Positions 13,701 to 20,448 of a stretch of 30,077 bases of DNA are shown here, piece by piece. A model generated the notes under the pieces. It ran no database searches, was not told where the DNA came from, and saw only the letters and a program-made list of their open reading frames with translations. The first letter of the stretch is position 1, and the number at the start of each line of letters is the position of its first letter. The DNA comes from a virus. A program made the position numbers and the translations under genes. Where the stretch lies: the IMG/VR virus record IMGVR_UViG_3300010413_000121, positions 1-30,077 of that record, one strand, 5' to 3'.

Positions 13701-13718
13701 AAAACGAGGTTTACTTAC

Positions 13719-15143
13719 ATGGATAAACATGGTAGAAAACAAAAAATGCAAGAAGAAGCCCAACGATATCTTCTTGGAAGAAAAGCAAGGGCTGATAAAC
13801 TTGTAGAAAAATGGTCAAAAACTTCTCCGGGTGCTGGATTAGATTCTTTATATACTAAAGAACCTACAAACGCAAGAAACACGGCTATGTTGGTTGAAAA
13901 CCAAGAAAGATATTTAAGACGACTTCCTGAAGCTGTTATTTCTCAAAATTTTCAAACAAGACCTGAAAATGTTCTTAAAGTTGTTAGAATTGGTTCTGCT
14001 AATTCAAACAGACAAAATATTTTTACAGAATTTCCTCTAGTTACTACTGATGATGCCATTTTCTTCATTGATATGACATATGAAAGTACTCTTAGGGGAG
14101 CAACCGCTGGTGATAAAATTTATGAAAATGTAAATAGATTTTATGCTGGTGAATCTTATGAAACATCTCAAGCAGGTAATGATACTACTACTAACGCTGT
14201 TACTGTAGCTAAAGCTCCTATTATTCCTAATAAAGTCCATATTATGGTTGATAGAGAATTAGTAGGTTATGATGATGGTGATGGTTCAATCGTTCCTGTT
14301 GGTACTACTTTAGATAGTAATGGTACAGTTAATTATACCACTGGTGTTATAACAATAACTTCAAGTGCTGCTATTACTTCTGCTGAAACAATTGCAGTTT
14401 TAGTACATTTTGATTCAGAAAGATCAACTCTTTATGATCAATTTGGTAAAGTTAGTCTTGAACTTTCTAAGAAAAGATTTGAAGCAAGACCACATCCTCT
14501 TGGATATACATATTCAATGATGACTGCTATCACTCTTGAAACCACAGGTGTAGGTGATGCAGAAGACTTACTTCTTACCGCTGTAGGTGATGAACATGCT
14601 AAATCGAGAGATTATAAAGCGATTGCACTTGCTAGAAGTGTTGCTTTAACAAATACTTCTTATACGTTTAATGCAAATTTCGCAGCTGCCGGTGAAGTAA
14701 GTGATAAACTTCATGCTCAAAAACTTCTTTCTAAAGTTAATGTTATTGGTGGTGATATTTACAATACTCTAAAAAGAGGAAGAGTAAATAAAGCTGTTGC
14801 TGGAACAGAAGCTCTTGAATATATGAAGAAACACGATTTGTGGAAAACTGATAATACTCAAAATAGAGTTGGTGTATATTTGGCTGGTTCCCTAGATGAT
14901 ATCGAAGTTTATTGTTGTCCTTCTGATGCACAACTTGTAGGAGTAAATGAAGTTATTCTTACATTTAAAAACCCTGAAGAAATGATGGATATTAGTTTGG
15001 CGTTTGGTGTTCTTACTGAAATTGATGCTGCTTTAAATTATCCTGAATTTTACAAAGATGGTAATATGGCAACAGTTGAAGATCATATGAGGATTACTCC
15101 TGAGTTCGTAAGATTGTTAACCATAAATAATCTGAGTTTCTAA
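13719..15143 (+). CDS. Major capsid protein, T4 gp23-like
   Basis: At 474 aa it lies directly after protease-scaffold, as gene 23 follows 21-22 in T4. The region PEAVISQNFQTRPENVLKVVRIG and NIFTEFPLVTTDDAIFFIDMTYES is typical of gp23-like capsid proteins, and the C-terminal half has FEARPHPLGYTYSMMTAITLE and DHMRITPEFVRLLTIN. The N-terminal ~70 residues are basic and helical and contain L-V-E at 58-60 and L-P-E at 69-71, candidate prohead-protease sites comparable to the T4 gp23 cut after residue 65. The central VDRELVGYDDGDGS...TGVITITSS region reads as an inserted beta domain. The ribosome-binding site is ACGAGGT. Codons favour CTT, GCT and GGT, consistent with high expression. Confidence 0.92.
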   Translation: MDKHGRKQKMQEEAQRYLLGRKARADKLVEKWSKTSPGAGLDSLYTKEPTNARNTAMLVENQERYLRRLPEAVISQNFQTRPENVLKVVRIGSANSNRQNIFTEFPLVTTDDAIFFIDMTYESTLRGATAGDKIYENVNRFYAGESYETSQAGNDTTTNAVTVAKAPIIPNKVHIMVDRELVGYDDGDGSIVPVGTTLDSNGTVNYTTGVITITSSAAITSAETIAVLVHFDSERSTLYDQFGKVSLELSKKRFEARPHPLGYTYSMMTAITLETTGVGDAEDLLLTAVGDEHAKSRDYKAIALARSVALTNTSYTFNANFAAAGEVSDKLHAQKLLSKVNVIGGDIYNTLKRGRVNKAVAGTEALEYMKKHDLWKTDNTQNRVGVYLAGSLDDIEVYCCPSDAQLVGVNEVILTFKNPEEMMDISLAFGVLTEIDAALNYPEFYKDGNMATVEDHMRITPEFVRLLTINNLSF

Positions 15144-15174
15144 ATACATATAAAAATATAAAGAAAGATTTTAT

Positions 15175-15208
15175 TCCCTTATGTGAAATATCATAAGGGA
15201 TTTTTTTT
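15175..15208 (+). terminator. Rho-independent terminator after the capsid gene
   Basis: Arms TCCCTTATG (15175-15183) and CATAAGGGA (15192-15200) enclose an 8-nt loop and are followed by eight T. Nearly the same hairpin recurs at 16317 after the sigma-like gene, so the 15230-16274 unit is bracketed by sister terminators. Confidence 0.9.
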
Positions 15209-15229
15209 GTAAAAAACTGAGATTTTTTG

Positions 15230-15258
15230 TTGACGTTTTTATATATTTTATATATTAT
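15230..15258 (+). promoter_or_regulatory. Sigma70-type early promoter
   Basis: TTGACG (15230-15235), 17-bp spacer, TATTAT (15253-15258). It lies just after the capsid terminator and drives the zinc-ribbon and sigma-like genes, so these are likely expressed early while the genes on either side are late. Confidence 0.8.
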
Positions 15259-15282
15259 ATTATATATAAAGGATATAAGAAT

Positions 15283-15564
15283 ATGAAAGAAGAAACAGTT
15301 ATAATTACAAAAAAAGAATATGAATCTTTGTTAAAAGATTCTGAAAAATTATCTACTTTAGAAAAAATGAAGAAAAGTAAAACACAATGGGAAGAAATAA
15401 CAGAATATATAGCATATGCTGAATGTCCTTATTGTAAAAGTATGCAAGATGTCTATGGTTTTAGTAGAAATGTAAATGAAGGAGATTGGTTTAAAGGAAA
15501 AGTTACTTGTCCTAAATGTAGTAAAAATTTTATGTTAGAAATTGAAGCATTTTACGATGTATAA
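15283..15564 (+). CDS. Zinc-ribbon protein, 93 aa
   Basis: The N-terminal third (ITKKEYESLLKDSEKLSTLEKMKK) is a short coiled coil. The C-terminal part has a four-cysteine zinc ribbon, AECPYCKSMQDV...KVTCPKCSKNFMLEIEA, with CxxC pairs about 26 residues apart. Such small ribbon proteins in phages usually contact nucleic acid or RNA polymerase. It is first behind an early promoter (ribosome-binding site AAAGGA) and precedes a putative sigma factor, so a transcription-related role is possible but inferred. Confidence 0.8.
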   Translation: MKEETVIITKKEYESLLKDSEKLSTLEKMKKSKTQWEEITEYIAYAECPYCKSMQDVYGFSRNVNEGDWFKGKVTCPKCSKNFMLEIEAFYDV

Positions 15565-15626
15565 TATAAATTTCTATAAGGAAATGATTTTAAAAAAATA
15601 TTTAAATGATATAAAGGAAATAGTTT

Positions 15627-16274
15627 ATGAATGAAGATTTAAAAAATATTATTTTATATCAGGACACAAAAAAAGAAAAGTACATTAATTTTTTAATAAA
15701 CAAATATAATAATTTGGTGTGGGGTTATGTGAATAGAATTTATAAAAAATATAAAAATTTAAGTCTTTCACCTAACGACATCTATCAGGATCACATAATT
15801 ATTTTTATACAAGTAATAAATAGAGTAGATAGAAACAAAATTAAAAAAAATGTTAATTTTAATTTTATTTTTTGTGTATATCAAGATTTTAAAGCTTATT
15901 CAAAAATATTAGAAAAAAGATACATATCATATAACTATGTATCAATATATTTTGATTTAGAAGGATTAGAATCCGATATGAAAAAAGGGGTGTATTATGA
16001 TATATGTGATAAAAGATATAATGTTGATAATAATTTTTTAAAAGACGATTTATATAATTTTTTAAATAATTTATTTGAAATAGACAGACAAGTTTTTGAA
16101 TTAATACTTCAAGGTTATAATCTATTGAATATTTCAAAAGAATTAAATCAAAAATATTATAAAATTAAAAAAATAAAAACGAAATTAATTTCTTATTTAA
16201 AAACATATATGTTAAATTTAGGATATACAATAGAAGATTTACAAAGAAATTATTTTTGTGATGCATTTTTTTAA
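15627..16274 (+). CDS. Putative sigma-70-family factor (late sigma candidate), 215 aa
   Basis: The N-terminal half resembles sigma region 2: FLINKYNNLVWGYVNRIYKK followed by SPNDIYQDHIIIFIQVINRV (residues about 48-67), like the D-(L/I)-x-Q-(E/D) core of ECF-type sigmas. The C-terminal part resembles region 4: FEIDRQVFELILQGYNLLNISKELNQKYYKIKKIKTKLISYL (about 150-191), a helix-turn-helix with the R-x-V-x-x-L start. The length is close to T4 gp55 (185 aa). It is transcribed from an early promoter and ends at its own terminator. It is the natural candidate to recognise the TTACTAATAA motif. The protein is highly diverged, so the assignment rests on pattern and context. Confidence 0.55.
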   Translation: MNEDLKNIILYQDTKKEKYINFLINKYNNLVWGYVNRIYKKYKNLSLSPNDIYQDHIIIFIQVINRVDRNKIKKNVNFNFIFCVYQDFKAYSKILEKRYISYNYVSIYFDLEGLESDMKKGVYYDICDKRYNVDNNFLKDDLYNFLNNLFEIDRQVFELILQGYNLLNISKELNQKYYKIKKIKTKLISYLKTYMLNLGYTIEDLQRNYFCDAFF

Positions 16275-16316
16275 TTTTTAATTTTTCATTTTTAACCTCA
16301 AATATATAATTTTAAA

Positions 16317-16350
16317 ATCCCTTATGTGAAAAATCATAAGGGATTTTTTT
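16317..16350 (+). terminator. Rho-independent terminator after the sigma-like gene
   Basis: Arms ATCCCTTATG (16317-16326) and CATAAGGGAT (16335-16344), then a T run. The last T residues are also the first bases of the next late-promoter motif, so termination of the early unit and initiation of the terminase unit share bases. Confidence 0.9.
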
Positions 16351-16363
16351 ACTAATAATTATA
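16349..16363 (+). promoter_or_regulatory. Candidate late promoter abutting the terminase start
   Basis: TTACTAATAATTATA ends directly at the terminase ATG (16364). With a -10-type element this close, the mRNA would be leaderless or nearly so. The gene has no Shine-Dalgarno. Confidence 0.6.
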
Positions 16364-18355
16364 ATGGAAAATAAAGAAAATGTTAGGAAATTACTTGATT
16401 TAACTTATGAAAAATTAAATCTTCAAGAAAAAATAAAAATGCATCTTTTATTTAAAGATTTAAATAAAGATGATCAATTATATAATCAATTAAGAAAAAT
16501 TATTTTTAGAATGGAACCTCCTTCACCAGAACAATTTCTTGATCATCATGAAGGTTGGTTAACTAAACCGTTTACTGAATCTCTTTATGATCATGTAAAA
16601 GAAGATTTTTGTGAAATATTAAACCCTGATAAAAATTATGAACAAATATGTGAATACGGATGCACACGGCAAGGTAAGAGTTGGATGGGCAGATTACTTA
16701 TTATGTATACAATGATTTATGTACATTGTTTACGTCACCCCCAATTATACTATGGTTTAGCTCCTACAACATCATTGAGTATTTATATAATGTGTTTTAA
16801 AGAAGAAAAAGTAAAACAATTGTTACTTGAACCTATATTTAAATTTTTATTTGCATCCCCTAGATTTAAAAATATAAGATTTAAAGATAAAGTGAGTGAA
16901 ACTCAATATAAAAATGGATTAGAAAATATATATTGGAGTAAAGCAGCAACTTTTGGTGAAATAACAATGGATTCAGGGTTATCTTTGAATTTAGGTACTA
17001 AATTTGATTCTTTTATAGGAGCGGATTTATTATTCCTTATTGTATCAGAAATAGCTTTTTTTATACAACAGGCTGGTGCTACACATGAAGATATTTTTAA
17101 AATATATACAGAAGGTAGAGATAGAATACAAGCAACGGTAGGTAAAAATTATTTAGGAATGGTATATCTTGACACTTCAGCCAATGATACTGAAAATCCC
17201 ATTGAAAAATATATTTTAAATGATTTACAACATCAAGATAATGTTTTTTTTAAAAAAAGAGCTAGATGGGAAGCTAGACCTTATTTATATCCAGAATGGT
17301 ATTCTACTGGAAAAACATTTAAAATATGTACAGGAGATGGGCATAACCCCCCTAAAATAATAAAAAATGAATTAGAATTAAAAGATATTCCTAGAAAACT
17401 TATTAAAGATATTCCTATTGATGCTTATAAAAGATTTCAAGATGCTATTCTTCAAGGTATAAGAAATGAAGCTGGTGACCCAACTACAAAAGAAAATAAA
17501 TTTATTACAGAAAAAGTAATAATTGATAGTATTTTTTCTAATCCACATCTAAGAAATATTGAAGGTGGTTTAATTGCAGAAGCTTCAAATTTTCCTGAAC
17601 AATTATTATGGAATCAAATTAAAGATAAATTTTTTATAAACTATGATGATAAACAAAATTATATATATAGAGCACCTCTTGAACCAAGATTTACAGGAAA
17701 TGATTTAGCACATTCAATAAAAGGCGATGTTCAAGGTTTTTGTTTATTACATAAAGAATGGAGTTTAAAAAGAGAGTGTATAATGTATATAATAGATTTT
17801 TGTTTTATTATATACGCAAAAGAATCAGGAATAAATCTTGAAGCAATAACTCATTTAATAATGGATTTGTTTAAAGAAGGTAGTGTAGCAATAAAAAGTT
17901 CAGGTTCAGATAGTTTTCAAAGTCAAACATTAATACAATATTTAAAAAGAAACAATATTGAAGCAATAAAACAATCGGTTGATGATTCATTAAATCCCTA
18001 TCAATATTTTTTAACTTGTTTAAAACAGGGTATAGTAAAAGCAGGTAAAAATATATTTTTAGCTAATAATTTAGATTCACTTATTGAAGATACAACAAAA
18101 AGTGGTAAAAAAAAAATAGATCATATAAAAGGTAAAACAAATAATAATTATTTAGGAGATTGGAATAGAAGTACTTGTGGTATAAATGCAAAAGATTGTT
18201 CTGATGCTGTTTGCCAAGCTTTATGGACTGCTAAAAATAATCAACATCATCCAACTACTATTTATGAAGAAGAAAATAAAAAGTTTGAAGCAAAACCTGA
18301 AGATGTAGAAAAATTTGTTTCTAATGCTTGGAATAAATTACATATAAATTATTAA
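16364..18355 (+). CDS. Terminase large subunit (packaging ATPase/nuclease)
   Basis: Drives DNA into the prohead and cuts it. The N-terminal ATPase has a Walker A-type loop CEYGCTRQGKSWMG (residues about 97-109) and a Walker B-like LLFLIVSEIAFF (E229 as catalytic glutamate). The C-terminal RNase H-like nuclease shows acidic strands SIKGDVQGFCLLH (D455) and MYIIDFCFII (D478), and a late helix region with DDSLNPYQYFLTCLKQGI. At 663 aa it is on the long side but within the range of large phages. No small terminase or portal gene is recognised in the window. The start has no Shine-Dalgarno and touches a late-promoter motif. Confidence 0.88.
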   Translation: MENKENVRKLLDLTYEKLNLQEKIKMHLLFKDLNKDDQLYNQLRKIIFRMEPPSPEQFLDHHEGWLTKPFTESLYDHVKEDFCEILNPDKNYEQICEYGCTRQGKSWMGRLLIMYTMIYVHCLRHPQLYYGLAPTTSLSIYIMCFKEEKVKQLLLEPIFKFLFASPRFKNIRFKDKVSETQYKNGLENIYWSKAATFGEITMDSGLSLNLGTKFDSFIGADLLFLIVSEIAFFIQQAGATHEDIFKIYTEGRDRIQATVGKNYLGMVYLDTSANDTENPIEKYILNDLQHQDNVFFKKRARWEARPYLYPEWYSTGKTFKICTGDGHNPPKIIKNELELKDIPRKLIKDIPIDAYKRFQDAILQGIRNEAGDPTTKENKFITEKVIIDSIFSNPHLRNIEGGLIAEASNFPEQLLWNQIKDKFFINYDDKQNYIYRAPLEPRFTGNDLAHSIKGDVQGFCLLHKEWSLKRECIMYIIDFCFIIYAKESGINLEAITHLIMDLFKEGSVAIKSSGSDSFQSQTLIQYLKRNNIEAIKQSVDDSLNPYQYFLTCLKQGIVKAGKNIFLANNLDSLIEDTTKSGKKKIDHIKGKTNNNYLGDWNRSTCGINAKDCSDAVCQALWTAKNNQHHPTTIYEEENKKFEAKPEDVEKFVSNAWNKLHINY

Positions 18356-18415
18356 AAAAATATCCCATTATTTCTAATGGGATAGAAAATGAATAAAAAA
18401 AATCAAAACTTTAAT
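18354..18415 (-). ncRNA. Candidate ~60-nt minus-strand small RNA
   Basis: Read on the minus strand, a full sigma70-type promoter (18450-18422) is followed after about 40 nt by a perfect 10-bp hairpin, TATCCCATTA/TAATGGGATA (18384-18361, loop GAAA on the minus strand), and then a run of seven U (18360-18354). This makes a compact promoter-RNA-terminator unit with no ORF in it. It ends at the terminase stop codon in convergent orientation. The same hairpin has no T run on the plus strand, so it is better explained as a minus-strand terminator than as the end of the terminase mRNA. Confidence 0.6.
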
Positions 18416-18421
18416 ATATAT

Positions 18422-18450
18422 AATATATAAAAAATATGTAAAAATGTCAA
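18422..18450 (-). promoter_or_regulatory. Minus-strand sigma70-type promoter
   Basis: On the minus strand TTGACA (18450-18445), exact 17-bp spacer and TATATT (18427-18422). Upstream, 18480-18462 reads TAAAAAAATTAAAAAAAAT, the same 19-mer found before the promoter at 3847. No minus-strand gene follows it, only the candidate small RNA. Confidence 0.75.
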
Positions 18451-18477
18451 TCTAAAATTAAATTTTTTTTAATTTTT

Positions 18478-18491
18478 TTACTAATAAACAT
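18478..18491 (+). promoter_or_regulatory. Candidate late promoter for the membrane-protein cassette
   Basis: TTACTAATAAACAT lies 25 nt upstream of the ATG at 18516, which has an AGGAGA ribosome-binding site. It is back to back with the minus-strand early promoter. Confidence 0.65.
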
Positions 18492-18515
18492 ATTTATAAT
18501 TTTTAGGAGAAATGT

Positions 18516-18752
18516 ATGTTTTCTAAAGTAAAAAAAGTAATGTATTATATTTTAGCTGTTTTAGCCATCATAGCTATTATAGTACCGTATATTTTAATTT
18601 ATTTTTATCTTAAAAAATCAGGTCAAACAATTACTATTTATCCATCTTTTAAAATAAGTAAAATAGAAAATACTACAGAAATAGATAAAAATGCATTAGA
18701 AAGTGGTTTAAGAATTGCAAATGAAATTTTAGAAAAAGCAAAGGAGAACTAA
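18516..18752 (+). CDS. Small N-terminally anchored membrane protein, 78 aa
   Basis: A short basic start (MFSKVKKVMYY) is followed by one long hydrophobic segment (ILAVLAIIAIIVPYILIYFYL, about residues 12-32), then a soluble tail ending in a helix (ESGLRIANEILEKAKEN). The positive-inside rule puts the tail outside the cytoplasm. The ribosome-binding site is AGGAGA. It is first of four adjacent small membrane proteins behind a late promoter, a plausible lysis (holin/spanin-type) or envelope-interaction cassette. No family is recognised. Confidence 0.72.
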   Translation: MFSKVKKVMYYILAVLAIIAIIVPYILIYFYLKKSGQTITIYPSFKISKIENTTEIDKNALESGLRIANEILEKAKEN

Positions 18753-18755
18753 CTA

Positions 18756-19196
18756 ATGAAAAAAATCTTTTTAATTTTTTGTGTTTTAATTTTTACATTA
18801 CCTTTATATGGTGATATAGATAATGATGAAGTTACTATATCTTATAGAGGTAAAGAATGGGGAATGTCTTTTAGTCAATTTCGTACTTTAATAATTGCTG
18901 CTGGTGTACAAAATGAATTAGTAAAAGCAGAAAATAGTAAAAGAATAAAAGTATATTTAGAAAAAAAAGAATGGTCTTTAAATTCAGAAAATGATTTTAA
19001 AGTAAATATGAGAATTGTATGGTTTGATTCTAAAATGAAACCTTTAAAAATATTGAATCTTGAAGGTAAATTAAATCTTAAGAAAGATAATACTAAAAAA
19101 GATAATAAAATGGTACTTTATTATAAAAAAGCTGCTTCGTGGGGTTTTCCTGCATCAGTATTAATAAATATAATTTTACTAATGATTTTAATATGA
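18756..19196 (+). CDS. Secreted, C-terminally anchored protein, 146 aa
   Basis: It begins with a classic signal peptide (MKKIFLIFCVLIFTLPLYG, with likely cleavage after residue 19) and ends with a hydrophobic segment (ASVLINIILLMILI). The exported middle section is beta-rich and lysine-rich (VTISYRGKEWGMSFSQF, KVNMRIVWFDSKMKPLKIL). In a phage lysis cassette an exported protein with a membrane anchor could act like a spanin or as a superinfection-exclusion factor; neither can be shown. The ribosome-binding site AAAGGAG precedes it. Its stop overlaps the next start (ATGA). Confidence 0.75.
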   Translation: MKKIFLIFCVLIFTLPLYGDIDNDEVTISYRGKEWGMSFSQFRTLIIAAGVQNELVKAENSKRIKVYLEKKEWSLNSENDFKVNMRIVWFDSKMKPLKILNLEGKLNLKKDNTKKDNKMVLYYKKAASWGFPASVLINIILLMILI

Positions 19197-19396
19197 TAAA
19201 TATAAGGGTATATCTAAAATATTTTTTAACTTTCATAGCAGGATTTTTATGCTTTGTTTTAGTTAGAGAATTAAAACCTTCTATAATAGGATATTTAAGT
19301 ATACTAATTTTTTTAATTGGAGTAGTGTGTGGCAACATAATAGCAAAAGAAAATATAAAATGCCAAAAAAGAAAAAAAATAAAAAAGAAAAAATAA
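19193..19396 (+). CDS. Two-helix membrane protein with basic tail, 67 aa
   Basis: The ATG at 19193 overlaps the previous stop as ATGA, which favours it over an in-frame ATG at 19139. Two hydrophobic segments (YLKYFLTFIAGFLCFVLV and IIGYLSILIFLIGVVCGNII) are separated by a short RELKPS turn and followed by a strongly basic tail (KCQKRKKIKKKK). This is holin-like topology with both ends in the cytoplasm. Its 3' end overlaps the next gene by 37 nt. Family not recognised. Confidence 0.65.
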   Translation: MINIRVYLKYFLTFIAGFLCFVLVRELKPSIIGYLSILIFLIGVVCGNIIAKENIKCQKRKKIKKKK

Positions 19397-19620
19397 TAAC
19401 TATAAAAATTTCTCTTGAAACTTTTAAAAAGATTTGGGATAAAATAAAGAAGTTTTTTAAACATAAAGTAACTAAAAATTCAATTATTATTATAGTAATT
19501 GTTACTGTACTTTATGGTTTTTCTATGTCTTGGTCATATGATAAAAGACGTGGTTTAAGGTGTAATGGTGGATTTTCACCACCTGAACCGGATACTATAA
19601 ATAAAGTAATAAAAAGATAA
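19360..19620 (+). CDS. Basic single-span membrane protein, 86 aa
   Basis: The best start is the ATG at 19360 (MPKKKKNKKEKIITIK), inside the end of the preceding gene; an ORF start at 19327 is less likely. An extremely lysine-rich cytoplasmic half is followed by one span (NSIIIIVIVTVLYGFSM, about residues 50-66) and a short outside tail with GGFSPPEPDT. The final codons (VIKR stop) coincide with the eroded start of the following duplicated gene. It could be a holin or antiholin component of the cassette. Confidence 0.6.
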   Translation: MPKKKKNKKEKIITIKISLETFKKIWDKIKKFFKHKVTKNSIIIIVIVTVLYGFSMSWSYDKRRGLRCNGGFSPPEPDTINKVIKR

Positions 19621-19868
19621 GAAATTATTTAAAAGATATGAAAGATATTGAAGAAGTTTTAAATGAAAATTATTTTAATAAATTAGTAAACGATTTGATT
19701 AATGAATTAGAAAAATCCTGGAACAAGAATTTACAAGATATTAGTGAATGGTTTAAAAAAGAGTTTGAAAAAAAGAATATTGTGAATAAAAAAATACAAA
19801 ATTTAATAAAAGAATATGTTTTATATTTTTATTTTATATTAAAAGATTCAAATTATGAGATTAAATAA
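19609..19868 (+). pseudogene. Decayed copy of the gene at 19910 with lost N-terminal signature
   Basis: From 19638 (MKDIEEVLNENYFNKLVNDLINELEKSW...) this 76-residue frame is a close paralog of the protein at 19910 from that protein's residue 15 onward. The bases upstream, from 19609, still align with the start and signature of the intact copy, but ATG has become ATA, one base is missing after AAAAGATA, and about 12 nt are absent before the internal ATG. The signature is therefore destroyed. The internal ATG has no Shine-Dalgarno. It is either a pseudogene or a truncated, untagged version. Confidence 0.6.
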
Positions 19869-19909
19869 ATGAATAAATATAAATTTTTTGTTAGAAAAGG
19901 TATACTTTA

Positions 19910-20176
19910 ATGAAAAGATATAAAAAATTATTTGAGAGAGAAGAAATAACTATGAAAGATATTGAAGAAGTTTTTAGTGAAAAATCTTTTAATGAATTAG
20001 TAAGTGAATTAATAAATGAATTAAAAGAATCGTGGTCAAAAGACATACAAGATATTGGAGATTGGTTTGAAGAACAATTTCAAAAAAGAAACATAGTAAA
20101 TGAGAAAATGAAAAATCTAATAAAAGATTTTGTTATATATTTTAAGAATCAAAATATTTTGAAAGAGGTAAAATGA
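19910..20176 (+). CDS. MKRYKK-type putative internal virion protein, 88 aa
   Basis: Begins MKRYKKLFEREEITMKDIEEV, with L-F-E at residues 7-9 as a candidate prohead-protease site. The rest is an acidic helical domain (FNELVSELINELKESWSKDIQDIGDWFEEQFQKRNIVNEKMKNLIKDFV). It is the intact copy of a tandem duplication whose other member (19638-19868) has lost the signature. The start follows AAAAGGTATAC and the stop overlaps the next start as ATGA. Confidence 0.8.
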   Translation: MKRYKKLFEREEITMKDIEEVFSEKSFNELVSELINELKESWSKDIQDIGDWFEEQFQKRNIVNEKMKNLIKDFVIYFKNQNILKEVK

Positions 20177-20424
20177 ATAAATACAAAAGTTACAAAAGTA
20201 TTTTCGACAAAAAAATAAAAGTTGTTGAACAAGAATCAGAAGAAGAAAAAGCAAAAGAATCAATAAAATGGCTTATTGATAATGATTGGGGTGTTGATAA
20301 TGACTCTCAGGGTAAAGCCAGCCAACTTTTTAAAGCTTTATCATTCAATAATTCATCTGTATCGAATAAATTTATGGATGAAGTAAATAAATATACTTCT
20401 ACATTAAAAGATAAATATCAATAA
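20173..20424 (+). CDS. YKSYKSIF-type putative internal virion protein, 83 aa
   Basis: Begins MNKYKSYKSIFDKKIKVVEQ; the YKS element is repeated within the tag. The body is helical (AKESIKWLIDNDWGVDNDSQGKASQLFKALSFNN). It may be a distant paralog of the protein at 10878 (shared L-x-DN-x-G, then L-x-x-LS, then V-x-x-K). The start overlaps the preceding stop as ATGA and follows AAGAGG. Confidence 0.78.
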   Translation: MNKYKSYKSIFDKKIKVVEQESEEEKAKESIKWLIDNDWGVDNDSQGKASQLFKALSFNNSSVSNKFMDEVNKYTSTLKDKYQ

Positions 20425-20448
20425 ATTAAATCATGGGGGTTTTTGAAT

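Noticed and set aside
16364-18355. Intein or intron in the terminase gene
   Set aside because: The frame is continuous with ATPase and nuclease motifs at normal relative spacing; no splicing-domain motifs were seen.
18361-18384. Hairpin as the plus-strand terminator of the terminase gene
   Set aside because: It is followed by GAAAATGAAT on the plus strand with no T run, while on the minus strand it is followed by seven T, so it is assigned to the minus strand.
19093-19464. Minus-strand ORF of 123 codons over the membrane-protein cassette
   Set aside because: The plus-strand genes have coupled starts, a late promoter and coherent signal peptide and membrane topology; no minus-strand promoter or ribosome-binding site supports the antisense frame.
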